Assembly (NCBI GenBank): GCA_046597895.1
Contig: JBKJJS010000464.1
Location: 1-9,355 of the forward strand
From: WLJO01 sp046597895
GTDB lineage: Bacteria; Actinomycetota; Acidimicrobiia; Acidimicrobiales; Ilumatobacteraceae
Length of the DNA stretch: 9,355 bases
Reading direction: 5' to 3'
Part shown: positions 1 to 5,656 of the stretch, piece after piece
Position numbering within the stretch: position 1 is the first letter of the stretch
How the letters are laid out: each line of letters opens with the position of its first letter
Made by a program: the position numbers and the translations under genes
The notes under the pieces: generated by a model
Told to the model about the DNA's origin: nothing
Databases searched by the model: none
What the model saw: only the letters and a program-made list of their open reading frames with translations

Positions 1-35
1 ATCAACATCTCCTCGATCTACGGGAAGATGTTGAT
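1..35. repeat. Inverted repeat with flipped loop at the left edge
   Basis: The 10-bp arm ATCAACATCT (1-10) is the exact reverse complement of AGATGTTGAT (26-35), with a 15-nt loop (11-25) between them. Read on the plus strand, bases 1-30 encode INISSIYGKM, the conserved Ser-Ser-containing strand of short-chain dehydrogenases. The SDR gene itself lies on the minus strand and reads GRIINI up to base 27, then falls into FP-stop. The loop is therefore inverted relative to the gene. Flipping bases 11-25 restores an open frame with INISSIYGKML. Either a fold-back (palindromic) read chimera at a contig end or a real micro-inversion would produce this. The sequence left of base 1 is not available. 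Confidence 0.85.
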
Positions 36-446
36 GATGCGGCCCCACTGGCGCGTCAACATGTCCGGGATGGATCGCTTTGTCGTCCACATCGGGTGGT
101 TCAGATTCCAGTTCAGGACGTTCTGCCACTCGGCCTCCTCCATCTCCCAGATCGGTGCGGAGCCCCCACTGCCGCCGGCGTTGTTGACAAGGATGTCGAT
201 CTGGCCGTAGCGCTCGATGGTGCCGTCGACGAGGCCGAAGCAGGCTTCACTCGTCGTGACGTCGGCGGCGAGGAACGTCAGGCGATCGCCTGCGCCGATT
301 TCCTCGGCGGTGGCCTGGCCCTTCGCGGGCGAGCGGCCGTTCATGACGACATTGCACCCTTCGCTCAGCAGCGACTCCACGATCGCCCGACCGATCCCCC
401 GCGTGCCACCGGTGACGAGCGCAGCCTTGCCCTCCAAGAACCCCAT
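18..446 (-). CDS. Short-chain dehydrogenase/reductase (SDR), broken at its 3' part
   Basis: This encodes the N-terminal half of a classical SDR, a cytosolic NAD(P)-dependent oxidoreductase of about 250 residues; 142 are present. The glycine-rich cofactor loop TGGTRGIG is at residues 12-19 and the NNAG motif at 88-91. An acidic residue plus V-T, equivalent to the usual DVT adenine contact, is at 62-64. The chain reads correctly to GRIINI (about residue 140), then meets F-P-stop inside the inverted-repeat structure at 1-35. The catalytic Ser and Tyr-x3-Lys are therefore missing from this reading. The ATG at 446 is chosen because SDR homology begins there and AGAAAGG lies about 8 nt upstream; the open frame continuing to 785 overlaps another gene. 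It lies 2 nt after the NTF2-like gene and is probably cotranscribed with it. The substrate cannot be told. Confidence 0.85.
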   Translation of the reverse strand: MGFLEGKAALVTGGTRGIGRAIVESLLSEGCNVVMNGRSPAKGQATAEEIGAGDRLTFLAADVTTSEACFGLVDGTIERYGQIDILVNNAGGSGGSAPIWEMEEAEWQNVLNWNLNHPMWTTKRSIPDMLTRQWGRIINIFP

Positions 447-448
447 GA

Positions 449-937
449 TCAAGCCTTTCTGTCGAATGAACCGGACTGGAACAGGTGGGAGGCGATCGGC
501 ATCGCCTGCTCGATCGGGAGCTGCATCGTCCACTCGTGGACGCAGATCCGATGGAAGATCCTCCACTCGCCGTCCTGGCGCGTGTACTGGTCGAGATAGC
601 GACCCCACCACCAGTCGACGGTCTGCTTCCCGTCGTCCTCGCGTAGGTGGTAGGCGTTCACGTAGATCTCGCCGGTCGCCGTGCCGGCCGCCACGTCCAG
701 GTCGTTGATCGAGTGGTTCGTCATGGCGTGCATCGTCGCTTTGTAGCGTCGAAGGGAAGTGGTAGCCGCGGTGGCGAACTCCCAAGCGTTGCCCTTGAAG
801 GTGCCGTAGTCGAGAGTTGCGTCAGCGTGGCAGGCGGACTTCACGAGATCCGCGTCGCAGCGATCGATGCCACGGCTGTAGCGCCTGGTGGCGTCGGCGA
901 TCGCATCTTTAGCCGCCAAACGGTCAAGTGTGTCCAT
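449..937 (-). CDS. NTF2/SnoaL-like domain protein
   Basis: This 162-residue single-domain protein has the pattern of the SnoaL-like/scytalone dehydratase-like branch of the NTF2 fold. It has an N-terminal helix ending YSRGIDR (20-26), followed by the equivalent of the family's Y/C-H-x-DA motif at 36-40. A T-N-H (73-75) follows, then the beta-sheet segment with WWWGRYLDQY (109-118), and the closing EWRIFHR...VHEWT (124-136). Such proteins act as small dehydratases, isomerases or hydroxylation partners; Tyr20, Asp25, His37 and His75 would line the cone-shaped pocket. The start ATG at 937 is where homology starts, since the longer frame upstream runs into the divergent gene. No clear Shine-Dalgarno is seen, but a TACGGT box lies 7 nt upstream, which fits a leaderless mRNA. 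It heads a two-gene unit with the SDR. The substrate is unknown. Confidence 0.85.
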   Translation of the reverse strand: MDTLDRLAAKDAIADATRRYSRGIDRCDADLVKSACHADATLDYGTFKGNAWEFATAATTSLRRYKATMHAMTNHSINDLDVAAGTATGEIYVNAYHLREDDGKQTVDWWWGRYLDQYTRQDGEWRIFHRICVHEWTMQLPIEQAMPIASHLFQSGSFDRKA

Positions 938-944
938 GGGGCGC

Positions 945-950
945 ACCGTA
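945..950 (-). promoter_or_regulatory. Candidate -10 box for the NTF2-like/SDR unit
   Basis: TACGGT on the minus strand fits the actinobacterial TANNNT pattern and ends 7 nt before the ATG at 937, so transcription could begin at or next to the start codon. I see no convincing -35 element. The identical hexamer serves as the candidate -10 of the protease gene in this window. Confidence 0.35.
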
Positions 951-989
951 CTTCCCGCGGCCATTGCGAGGCCACGTCGCCCGGCGACC

Positions 990-1019
990 TTGATCGCATG
1001 GCGGTCTACCGGCCATGAT
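990..1019 (+). promoter_or_regulatory. Candidate promoter of the phosphotransferase gene
   Basis: TTGATC (990-995), an 18-nt spacer and CATGAT (1014-1019) lie in the 88-bp divergent gap. The -10-like box ends 6 nt before the ATG at 1026 and no Shine-Dalgarno precedes that ATG, so a leaderless transcript is plausible. Each hexamer matches consensus at 4 of 6 positions. Confidence 0.35.
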
Positions 1020-1025
1020 CTGCGG

Positions 1026-2051
1026 ATGAGTGAACTGATCGTCGCCCGGCTCGAGGCGTACCTCACCGCCCGTAACGGCGAGGGTGGACCCATCACGGTC
1101 CACGACTACACCCCCATCACCGGCGGTTACAGCCGGGCGATGTCCAAGTTCTACGCCGTTGACACCCACGGGCGGCGGGGCTACGTGATGCGGGCCGATC
1201 CCCCGCCCGGCCAGTCCATCCTCGACACAGACCGTACGGTCGAGTGGAACATGCTGCAGGTCATCGCCAACGATGGCAGCCTCAACATCCCCGAGCCTTG
1301 CTTCTTCGATGCGACGGGAGCGGACCTCGGGAGCCCGGCCTTCATCAGCGAACGCGTCGAGGGCGACACGCTACACGTCCTGTGCAACGCCGGCAACGAG
1401 GAGTCCAACGCCCAGTACATCGATCGACTCGCCGGCCTGATCGGCAGCGTCCACTCGTTCGACACCAACAAGCTCCCGCCCGCGTTGGAACGGCCGGCGA
1501 CCTGGGACACCTATATCGACTCCTGCATCCAGTCCTGGCGAGATGCCGAAGCGGCCCACGTCGAACGCGAGCCGTTCCTACGCGTGGTGGCCGCCTGGCT
1601 TGACGCGCACCGGCCGCCGCCCGCTCCCCTGTCGCTGGTGCACGGGGACTTCCAGGGACCCAACATCATCATGGAGCAGAGCACGGGGGTCTTCCACTAC
1701 CTCGACTGGGAGCTCGCCCACGTCGGCGACCCACGCGAAGATCTCGGCTGGTGGGTGCTCGCCATGGGGTCCCAGCCGCCGAACATCATCAAGGAGAACG
1801 AGGACGCGTTCTTCGGCCGCTACCGCGAGGTCACCGGCTTGTCAGCGGAGGTCATCAACCCCGAGACCGTGGCCTACTTCACCGTGCTCGCCTCGTCGCT
1901 CGTCTTCTTCAACCTGATCAAGATGACGTCGAAGATCGCCAACGGCGAGAGCATGGGTTCAAGCGTGGCGTACATGACGAACGCCATGCCCTACATGCAC
2001 AGCGTGTGGATCAACGCGATGAAGACTTCCGGACACTGGACGAAGGACTGA
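1026..2051 (+). CDS. APH-fold phosphotransferase family protein (ACAD10/11 kinase-like)
   Basis: This is a 341-residue cytosolic kinase-like protein of the aminoglycoside phosphotransferase/choline kinase superfamily. The ATP-binding loop is ITGGYSRAMSKF (31-42). The catalytic Brenner motif HGDFQGPN is at 206-213, with Asp208 as the likely catalytic base and Asn213 binding metal. The metal-binding Asp227 is in LDWE, followed by GDPREDLGWW (234-243). The LDWE/AHVGDP pattern is typical of the branch related to the kinase domain of ACAD10/ACAD11, which acts in acyl-CoA metabolism, rather than of antibiotic-resistance enzymes. The ATG at 1026 starts the homologous part; the frame open from 888 would overlap the divergent gene. 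The next gene, DUF6285-like, follows after 4 nt, an association familiar for this family. A hydroxyacyl-CoA-type substrate is inference only. Confidence 0.88.
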   Translation: MSELIVARLEAYLTARNGEGGPITVHDYTPITGGYSRAMSKFYAVDTHGRRGYVMRADPPPGQSILDTDRTVEWNMLQVIANDGSLNIPEPCFFDATGADLGSPAFISERVEGDTLHVLCNAGNEESNAQYIDRLAGLIGSVHSFDTNKLPPALERPATWDTYIDSCIQSWRDAEAAHVEREPFLRVVAAWLDAHRPPPAPLSLVHGDFQGPNIIMEQSTGVFHYLDWELAHVGDPREDLGWWVLAMGSQPPNIIKENEDAFFGRYREVTGLSAEVINPETVAYFTVLASSLVFFNLIKMTSKIANGESMGSSVAYMTNAMPYMHSVWINAMKTSGHWTKD

Positions 2052-2055
2052 CACC

Positions 2056-2520
2056 ATGATTTCCAAGCCCTCGATTCCCCAGCTCCTCCAGACGATCAAG
2101 ACGGAGCTGAAAGAGAAGATCTCGCCTGCTTTGACCGACCCCACCCACGTGGTGGCCGTGCATATGATGAGTGAACTCCTCGACGCCCTCTCGATTCGCG
2201 CCGAGAACGAGTTGGCGTGGATGCGTGAGGAGTGTGACGCCGTTGAACTCGCCGCCTCCAACTACGTGGCCGCCCACCCTGGTGCCGACGCAGTCTCCAA
2301 TGCCCTTGCGCAGTGCCGCGACGGTGCATCCGGCAGCCTGCGACTGAGCGACGCCCAGGCCGACTACGACCGTGCGAGCGAGTTGCTTTCGCGCCTCACC
2401 GAGGCGGCGTTCTCAGCGGGTGACCCCACCGATGTACGCACGGTCGAGGTGCTCGTCGAGCAGCGGCTCGGCACCGAACTGGCCATCGTCGGCACCTTCG
2501 TCGCCGCCGGCCGCGAGTAG
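2056..2520 (+). CDS. DUF6285-like helical protein
   Basis: The predicted product is a 154-residue, acidic, apparently all-helical soluble protein with no signal peptide or membrane segment. It opens with P-S-I-P-Q-L-L-x3-K-x-E-L-K-E-K-I-S-P-A-L, which fits the start of DUF6285 proteins. A second helical block then follows with alternating Glu and Arg. DUF6285 genes usually sit directly beside APH-type phosphotransferase and acyl-CoA dehydrogenase genes, and this one starts 4 nt after the phosphotransferase stop. A good Shine-Dalgarno, GAAGGA, lies at 2042-2047, overlapping the end of the upstream gene, so coupled translation is likely. The function of the family is unknown; a partner or stabilising role for the kinase is a guess. 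The family assignment rests on context and the N-terminal pattern. Confidence 0.75.
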   Translation: MISKPSIPQLLQTIKTELKEKISPALTDPTHVVAVHMMSELLDALSIRAENELAWMREECDAVELAASNYVAAHPGADAVSNALAQCRDGASGSLRLSDAQADYDRASELLSRLTEAAFSAGDPTDVRTVEVLVEQRLGTELAIVGTFVAAGRE

Positions 2521-2528
2521 GGACCGGG

Positions 2529-3155
2529 TCACTCGCTCCGGAGTGAGTTCAGCGCCCGTCGGCGGCCCGCCGCGATCGCTGGGATCGTCGCCGCCAGAAG
2601 CGCAACGATCACGAGCGCTCCCAGGAGCACGACAGCGCCAAGCCAAGGGGTGACCGGCTCCGGAACGACGCCGAGTCCTTCGGCATAACGCCGCCACGCC
2701 AATCGTCCGGCCGCCACGCCGATCGGGATGGCGATCAATCCGGACACGACGGCGAGCGCAACAGCTTGCCAGAGCACTACCGAACGAATTTGACCCCCTG
2801 AGAAACCCAACGCCTTGAGCGTGGCGAGGTCGCCGCGCCGCGCCCGGGCGCCGGAGGCGATGAGGTGAGCCAGCACGGCGGCGACGGCGATGGCCATCAC
2901 CACCCCGAGCCCGGTCCGCAACCAGTCCACGTCCTCGAGGTCCAGCGCGACTACCTCCGTCGTCGTCGCCAGCCGCCCGTCGACGACACCCTCCACGACA
3001 GTCCCCACGCCGATCAGGCCGAGGCCACGGAGGTCGGAGAGCAGTCTCGTCGGCGCCGCCCCGTCGACAAGGTCCACGAACAGCCGGCTGGCGCTCACCT
3101 CGGGCACCAGGCTGTCGAACTGCTCGTTCGTCCACTGGGCCAGGACGTCCGCCAC
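2529..3155 (-). CDS. FtsX-like ABC transporter permease, C-terminal fragment
   Basis: This is the last 200-250 residues of an FtsX/MacB-type permease, a family whose members are usually 400-850 residues. Counting from the GTG at 3155, there is an extracytoplasmic segment (1-75) and then three membrane helices at about 81-101, 126-150 and 171-196. The cytoplasmic loop RARRGDLATLKALGFSGGQI (103-122) is the family's R-x-E-L-x-L-L-x-A-x-G signature. The C-terminus is RALNSLRSE. The frame stays open upstream to a TAG at 3273-3275 and reads like real extracytoplasmic protein (AWLASAEFELLIEWLAPEHP) with no ATG, GTG or TTG. The GTG is thus probably not a true start and the gene lacks its 5' part. There is no ATPase partner nearby. 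It converges on the DUF6285-like gene with 8 nt between the stops. It is unlikely to work as it stands. Confidence 0.8.
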   Translation of the reverse strand: MADVLAQWTNEQFDSLVPEVSASRLFVDLVDGAAPTRLLSDLRGLGLIGVGTVVEGVVDGRLATTTEVVALDLEDVDWLRTGLGVVMAIAVAAVLAHLIASGARARRGDLATLKALGFSGGQIRSVVLWQAVALAVVSGLIAIPIGVAAGRLAWRRYAEGLGVVPEPVTPWLGAVVLLGALVIVALLAATIPAIAAGRRRALNSLRSE

Positions 3156-3259
3156 GCCCGCCGAGCCGACCGCTTCGAGCCCCGCCGCTAACTCAGGGTG
3201 CTCCGGCGCGAGCCACTCGATGAGCAGTTCGAACTCCGCGGACGCCAGCCACGCCGCCC

Positions 3260-3300
3260 GAACAGGTGCTGGCTACACCATCGACGCCCCGGCTGACTCG
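3260..3300. other. Junction between two 5'-truncated genes
   Basis: To the left, the minus-strand permease frame is open only up to 3272. To the right, recognisable NTF2-like coding on the plus strand begins at about 3305 with QRYVNYGIQMEVEDIF. Two unrelated genes are thus joined head to head, each missing its N-terminal part and with no room for promoters. No IS end or recombination site is visible. A deletion/inversion breakpoint or an assembly chimera would explain it. The exact join cannot be placed by eye. Confidence 0.65.
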
Positions 3301-3574
3301 AGGGCAGCGCTACGTCAACTACGGGATCCAGATGGAGGTCGAGGACATCTTCGTGAACGGACCACCGTGGAACATGCGCGCCGCGGTTCGTGTGCGGGAC
3401 TGGATCATCGACGGCGAGGGCCGTGAGGTCTACTCGAACCGTGCGGTCCTGATGGTCCGTGCCCGGTGGGGCCGGATCCACGAGCAGGAGGACTACGAGG
3501 ACACCGAGCGGGTGGCCGCCTTCGACCGACGAGATCAGGAACCCGTGGCGCCGGCGGTGTCGGAGCCCGCTTAG
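3266..3574 (+). CDS. NTF2/SnoaL-like protein, C-terminal fragment
   Basis: From about residue 14 the frame reads RYVNYGIQMEVEDIFVNGPP, then a W-N-M-R-A-A-V-R strand, YSNRAVLMVRARWGRI and EDYEDTERVAAFD. This is the second half of a SnoaL-like/ketosteroid-isomerase-like domain, where GPPWN-x-R and W-G-x-I...-Y-x-D-T are typical. Full proteins are about 130-140 residues; roughly 75 homologous residues are here. The GTG at 3266 is just the first available start and has no clear ribosome-binding site; the frame is closed by a TGA at 3221-3223. The missing N-terminal half lies beyond the junction with the permease fragment. Its TAG stop (3572-3574) overlaps the TAA stop (3571-3573) of the convergent pdxA2-like gene, so the 3' side looks natural. 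It is probably a remnant; a frameshift near 3290-3310 instead of loss cannot be excluded. Confidence 0.7.
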   Translation: MLATPSTPRLTRGQRYVNYGIQMEVEDIFVNGPPWNMRAAVRVRDWIIDGEGREVYSNRAVLMVRARWGRIHEQEDYEDTERVAAFDRRDQEPVAPAVSEPA

Positions 3575-4509
3575 GCGATGAGTCTGCGGGCCCAGGAGAG
3601 TGCGTGGTCGAGGGACTCGGTGAAGGCGACACCCTGCCACGCGATGTCGAACGCCGTCCCGTGGTCGACCGAGGTACGGATGATCGGCAGGCCGATCGTG
3701 ACGTTCACCCCACTCTCGAAGGCGAGCAACTTCATCGGGGTGTGACCCTGGTCGTGGTACATGCACACGATGGCGTCGAAGCGCTTCCCGTGGACGGCCT
3801 GGTGAAAGACGGTGTCGGCGGGGTGAGGACCGCTGACATCGAGCCCCGCTGCCCGGGCCGCTTCGATCGCAGGGACGATGCGCTCGGCATCTTCATCGCC
3901 GAACAGGCCGTGCTCCCCGGCGTGGGGGTTGAGCCCGCACACCGCGATCCGCGGGCTGCGAATGAAGCGGGCCAACGTCTCGTGCGTGAGGTCGATCACC
4001 TCGCGAACCCGCTCGACGGTGACCCGCCTGATGGCCTCCTGGAGCGATACGTGGGTACTCACGTGGGTGACAGCGAGGTCGCCGGCTGTCAGCATCATCG
4101 AGAACCGCTCGACGCCACACGCCACGGCGATGAGTTCGGTGTGGCCGACGAAACTGCGATCGGACAGCTGCGTCGCCTCCTTGTTCATCGGCATGGTCAC
4201 GATCGCCGCCACCTTGCCGGCCAGCGCGTCCCGGGTCGCCCGCAACACGTACTGGCGCGCCGCCGCGCCGGACGCCGCATCGACCCGGCCGGGTCGATGG
4301 TCGGCCGCCGCCAGCAGCGCGAGATCCACGACGGCCAACCGCGTGAGGTCGACGTCGAGTCCGAGCAGCGTCGCCCCATGTCGGAGGATGGAGGCGTCTC
4401 CGTACACGACGATGTCCTGCGGCAACTGTCCTGCGGCGAACCGGCGCAGGACGATCTCGGGTCCCACACCGGAGGCATCGCCCATCGTGATCGCGATCGG
4501 GAGGTTCAC
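3571..4509 (-). CDS. pdxA2: PdxA2-type 4-phospho-threonate/erythronate dehydrogenase
   Basis: This 312-residue protein belongs to the PdxA family (metal- and NAD-dependent 4-phosphate dehydrogenases). It starts P-I-A-I-T-M-G-D-A-S-G-V-G-P-E. Metal-ligand histidines correspond to His153 (STHVSL), His196 (LNPHAGEHG) and His252 (MYHDQGH). Substrate-binding GHTE is at 122-125, and VDHGTAFDIAW at 281-291 closes the site. The HDQGHTPMKLLAF segment and the adjacent DUF1537 kinase mark it as PdxA2 rather than the vitamin B6 enzyme. PdxA2 oxidises and decarboxylates D-threonate 4-phosphate or the erythronate isomer to dihydroxyacetone phosphate and CO2. The GTG start at 4509 overlaps the kinase stop as GTGA, with AGGA/GGAGG just upstream inside the kinase gene, which implies translational coupling. 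Its stop overlaps that of the convergent NTF2-like fragment. True PdxA activity is the less likely alternative. Confidence 0.88.
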   Translation of the reverse strand: MNLPIAITMGDASGVGPEIVLRRFAAGQLPQDIVVYGDASILRHGATLLGLDVDLTRLAVVDLALLAAADHRPGRVDAASGAAARQYVLRATRDALAGKVAAIVTMPMNKEATQLSDRSFVGHTELIAVACGVERFSMMLTAGDLAVTHVSTHVSLQEAIRRVTVERVREVIDLTHETLARFIRSPRIAVCGLNPHAGEHGLFGDEDAERIVPAIEAARAAGLDVSGPHPADTVFHQAVHGKRFDAIVCMYHDQGHTPMKLLAFESGVNVTIGLPIIRTSVDHGTAFDIAWQGVAFTESLDHALSWARRLIA

Positions 4510-5561
4510 GCTTCCTGCCCTCCACGGGCGGCGAGCAGATCCACGAGTGAGTTCGTCGCACCGAACCCACCCGGCTTCGTGATGATCGCGAGCGGGCGCC
4601 CATCGATGGTGACCGTGCCGAAGGCCATGCCAACGCCCACGGACCCGTGGACGAACACGGACCTGTCGCCGATGAAGGCATCCGCGGTGTCGCCGCCGAG
4701 GAGGACCACGAGATCGGCCCGATGCGCCGCCAAATACTCGTGGGCGCGAAACGCCAACTCGAGGGCGACGACCTCGCGGTCGGTGCCGCCATCGCTGTGT
4801 GCCTCGATCACCGTGACGCCCGCGTGACCGAGTACCACAGCGGCCTGGGAGCGACTGGTCGAGTGAAGACTTCCGCAGACGACGAGCACCGGCCCCACCG
4901 GCAGCGTGGGCAGGTCCCGTCGGGCCACTGGTGACATCCACCGGGCCACGGCGCCGACGGCGGCGGCGGGACCGGCGATCACCACATCCGCGTGCTCCGC
5001 CGCGGCAGCCACCAGTTCGTCGATGCGCTTGTCGGTCTCCGCATCTGCGATGGCGACCGCGGACGGCGGACCAACCGAGGCCAACCAACCGTCGAGATCG
5101 GTCAGCGTCGCCACCTCGACCGCCGCCAACGCTTCAGCGGGCCGACTGCTCGTCACCGGCGCCGTCGGATCACGGCCGAACTCGGTGTCGGCCACGGGCA
5201 CGCCGTCCGCGAGCACGACGCCGCCTACGCATGTCCGCCCCGCCGCCGGGTACGCCGGGATGATCAACACCCGCCGCCGTTCCGCCAGCAGCACACCGAT
5301 CTCGGCAGCCCAGTTTCCCCGCAGCGTCGAGTCGATCTTGTGGACGCGACGGCCTCCGGAGTCGTCGTGCGACGACGCGGTCATCCGATCGGCCGCCCGC
5401 CCAGGGGTGAGGTGGCGTGACCTCAAGTCCGTCACCACGCACTCGGCGATCGCTGGCTCACCGTCCCACGACACCACGACAGTCGCGAAACCAGCGTCGG
5501 CACAAAGGGCGGCAGCTTCCATCGCGCCGGTCCGATCGTCGGCGGTCACGGCGAGCCTCAT
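4506..5561 (-). CDS. Four-carbon acid sugar kinase (DUF1537 family)
   Basis: This cytosolic kinase is expected to phosphorylate a C4 sugar acid (threonate, erythronate or similar) at O4, feeding the PdxA2 enzyme encoded next. Counted from the ATG at 5561 (351 residues), the N-terminal substrate domain opens MRLAVTADDRTGA. It then has HKIDSTLRGN (about 74-83) and a P-A-x-P-A-A-G-R-T-x-V-G-G block. The C-terminal nucleotide-binding domain has CGSLHSTSRSQ (about 229-239), GGDTA (289-293) and TKPGGFG (328-334). It is shorter than typical members (about 400-480), but all landmark motifs are there. The homologous N-terminus decides the 5561 start. GGAGGT abuts this ATG too closely to serve as a normal Shine-Dalgarno, whereas a TACAGT box 8 nt upstream would allow leaderless expression. 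An in-frame ATG at 5597 adds 12 residues and is the alternative start. The exact substrate cannot be told. Confidence 0.88.
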   Translation of the reverse strand: MRLAVTADDRTGAMEAAALCADAGFATVVVSWDGEPAIAECVVTDLRSRHLTPGRAADRMTASSHDDSGGRRVHKIDSTLRGNWAAEIGVLLAERRRVLIIPAYPAAGRTCVGGVVLADGVPVADTEFGRDPTAPVTSSRPAEALAAVEVATLTDLDGWLASVGPPSAVAIADAETDKRIDELVAAAAEHADVVIAGPAAAVGAVARWMSPVARRDLPTLPVGPVLVVCGSLHSTSRSQAAVVLGHAGVTVIEAHSDGGTDREVVALELAFRAHEYLAAHRADLVVLLGGDTADAFIGDRSVFVHGSVGVGMAFGTVTIDGRPLAIITKPGGFGATNSLVDLLAARGGQEA

Positions 5562-5569
5562 ACCTCCAA

Positions 5570-5575
5570 ACTGTA
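5570..5575 (-). promoter_or_regulatory. Candidate -10 box for the kinase-pdxA2 operon
   Basis: TACAGT on the minus strand (TANNNT) lies 8 nt before the ATG at 5561, a spacing seen in leaderless actinobacterial transcripts. No good -35 is seen. If the ATG at 5597 were the true start, this box would be inside the gene and meaningless. Confidence 0.3.
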
Positions 5576-5614
5576 CGACCAGACCTTTCGCGTGCATTGT
5601 CCGGGGCTTATCCC

Positions 5615-5642
5615 TATAATTCCGATCAGATTAGTCGGATTT
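5615..5642 (+). promoter_or_regulatory. TATAAT -10 box with overlapping inverted repeat before the reductase
   Basis: A perfect TATAAT (5615-5620) sits in the divergent gap, 36 nt before the reductase GTG; no convincing -35 hexamer lies 16-18 nt upstream, which suggests activator dependence or a weak promoter. Overlapping its 3' end is the dyad AATTCCGA-N9-TCGGATTT (5618-5625 and 5635-5642), matching in 7 of 8 positions. It covers the expected transcription start, as expected for a repressor operator. The size and A/T-flanked arms resemble sites of Rrf2-family regulators of sulfur or Fe-S genes, but that identity is inference. Confidence 0.5.
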
Positions 5643-5656
5643 ACCGAGGGAGCCCC

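Noticed and set aside
888..1025. N-terminal extension of the phosphotransferase by 46 codons
   Set aside because: It overlaps the divergent NTF2-like gene and its residues do not resemble the family; the chain begins naturally at MSELIVARL.
1026..2051. Possible aminoglycoside resistance gene
   Set aside because: It shares the APH fold and Brenner motif, but the LDWE/AHVGDP pattern and the DUF6285 neighbour fit the metabolic kinase branch.
3466..4827. Long plus-strand open frame of 453 codons
   Set aside because: It lies antisense to the pdxA2-like and kinase genes, has an Arg/Asp/Gly/His-rich composition with no domain, and is an expected shadow of GC-rich third positions.
4510..5088. N-terminal extension of the PdxA2-like protein
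   Set aside because: It runs out of frame through the kinase gene and is Arg/Gly-rich; the GTG overlapping the kinase stop fits the family's N-terminus.
5417..5656. N-terminal extension of the reductase by 80 codons
   Set aside because: It overlaps the divergent kinase gene, is Arg/Ser-rich with no homology, and the GTG at 5657 has a good ribosome-binding site.
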